NCBI GenBank assembly: GCA_019247755.1
Contig: JAFBAM010000237.1
Span: 1 to 6,610, forward strand
Direction of reading: 5' to 3'
DNA from: Sphingomonas sp.
GTDB lineage: Bacteria > Pseudomonadota > Alphaproteobacteria > Sphingomonadales > Sphingomonadaceae
Length of the DNA: 6,610 nucleotides
Under the pieces are notes generated by a model. The model was not told where the DNA came from. It was given only the letters and a program-made list of their open reading frames with translations, and did no database searches. This document shows positions 6,050 through 6,610 of the stretch, in pieces. The position numbers were made by a program, and so were the translations under genes. Numbering within the stretch: the stretch's first letter is position 1; each line of letters starts with the position of its first letter.

Positions 6050-6089
6050 AAAAACAAAAACGCCGCCGCGAGATAGGCTCGTCGGCGGC
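6050..6089 (-). terminator. Terminator-like hairpin between 5S rRNA and tRNA-fMet
   Basis: On the minus strand GCCGCCG (6089-6083), a bulged A and CGAG pair with CTCG and CGGCGGC (6068-6062) around a CCTAT loop, giving an 11-bp stem. G then TTTTTGTTTTT (6060-6050) follow. This is textbook intrinsic-terminator form and would end the rRNA transcript just after 5S. It leaves only 12 bases before the tRNA, so tRNA-fMet must be made by read-through or from a promoter overlapping the hairpin. Confidence 0.8.
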
Positions 6090-6097
6090 ATTTTCAA
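6070..6097 (-). promoter_or_regulatory. Candidate promoter for tRNA-fMet overlapping the hairpin
   Basis: TTGAAA (6097-6092) resembles the -35 consensus in five of six bases. With a 16-bp spacer it is followed by TATCTC (6075-6070), a weak -10 match. Transcription would begin near 6063, inside the distal arm of the hairpin, so the RNA would lack the 5' arm and escape termination. The -10 is poor, so this is a suggestion only. Confidence 0.3.
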
Positions 6098-6133
6098 CAC
6101 TGCGAATGGGTTCTGCTTTCCACCGCCAGCAAA

Positions 6134-6249
6134 GCCTGGCGACGACCTACTCTTCCACTGCTTAAGCAGTAGTACCATCGGCGCTGTCCGGTTTCACGGC
6201 CGAGTTCGGGATGGGATCGGGTGGGTCACGGACGCTATGGTCACCAAGC
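6134..6249 (-). rRNA. rrf: 5S ribosomal RNA
   Basis: On the minus strand the sequence runs from about CTTGGTGACC through CCCGATCCCATCCCGAACTC (the conserved loop B/C region) to GGTCGTCGCCAGGC. The ends pair well as helix I: AGCTTGGTGAC (6250-6240) with GTCGCCAGGCT (6143-6133). The length is about 116 nt, normal for alphaproteobacteria. End positions are accurate to a few bases only. It is part of the large-subunit ribosome and is cotranscribed with 23S upstream. Confidence 0.95.
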
Positions 6250-6353
6250 TATGGTGACGGTGCAAAGCAGTTCTAGAAATCGTGCACTTTATACTTTGGG
6301 CATCTAGCTGAGCGTTCAACCAACGCCAGCAGGGCTGACGATGATGGTGGGAC
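6250..6353 (-). other. 23S-5S internal transcribed spacer
   Basis: About 100 nt between the 23S 3' end and 5S, holding no tRNA and no credible ORF. It should be removed during rRNA processing. Next to the 5S 5' end the block ACCATAGC occurs twice, 14 bases apart, and GTCACC/GGTGAC can form a short hairpin over the 5S start. Boundaries are approximate. Confidence 0.7.

Positions 6354-6610
<257 letters not shown>

Noticed and set aside
6250..6353. A tRNA or small RNA gene in the 23S-5S spacer
   Set aside because: No cloverleaf, T-arm consensus or promoter-terminator pair is visible; it reads as ordinary transcribed spacer.

Overview
The window looks like chromosomal DNA of an alphaproteobacterium, most likely a sphingomonad (Sphingomonadaceae or close relatives). 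This rests on the high GC content, the style of the proteins, the 5S/23S rRNA 3' sequences and the 5S-tRNA-fMet order. Genus cannot be fixed from the sequence alone. Most of the window is ordinary core-type genome; I see no mobile element, CRISPR array or phage gene.

Left half (1-3354, minus strand): a tightly packed run of five genes read right to left. In order these are a stand-alone LigC-type ATP-dependent DNA ligase, an AlkB-like 2-oxoglutarate/Fe(II) dioxygenase, a small lipoprotein of unknown function, a divergent Nramp-family metal transporter, and the 5' part of a PRC-barrel-like protein that runs off the left edge. Three of the four junctions overlap (4, 14 and 4 bp) and the fourth gap is 39 bp, so the run is probably one operon. 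It combines two DNA-repair-type enzymes with a transporter whose metal-site motifs are not the classical Nramp ones (DISE for DPGN, FPY for MPH). This run is the least conventional part of the window.

Middle (3355-5928, plus strand): a 91-bp divergent intergenic region leads into a complete Ste24-type M48 membrane zinc protease. After 71 bp comes a complete Amt ammonium transporter with all pore residues intact and a conserved PII-contacting C-terminal tail. No glnK gene is adjacent within the window.

Right end (5927-6610, minus strand): the distal end of an rRNA operon transcribed leftward: 3' end of 23S rRNA, about 100 nt of spacer, 5S rRNA, a strong terminator-like hairpin with a U-tract, initiator tRNA-fMet (CAT) with encoded CCA, and a second hairpin terminator whose U-tract runs into the stop codon of the convergent amt gene. 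The first hairpin lies between 5S and tRNA-fMet. A TTGAAA/TATCTC promoter-like pair sits across it so that a transcript starting there would lack the intact hairpin. This may let the initiator tRNA be made separately from the rRNA, but it is a hypothesis only.
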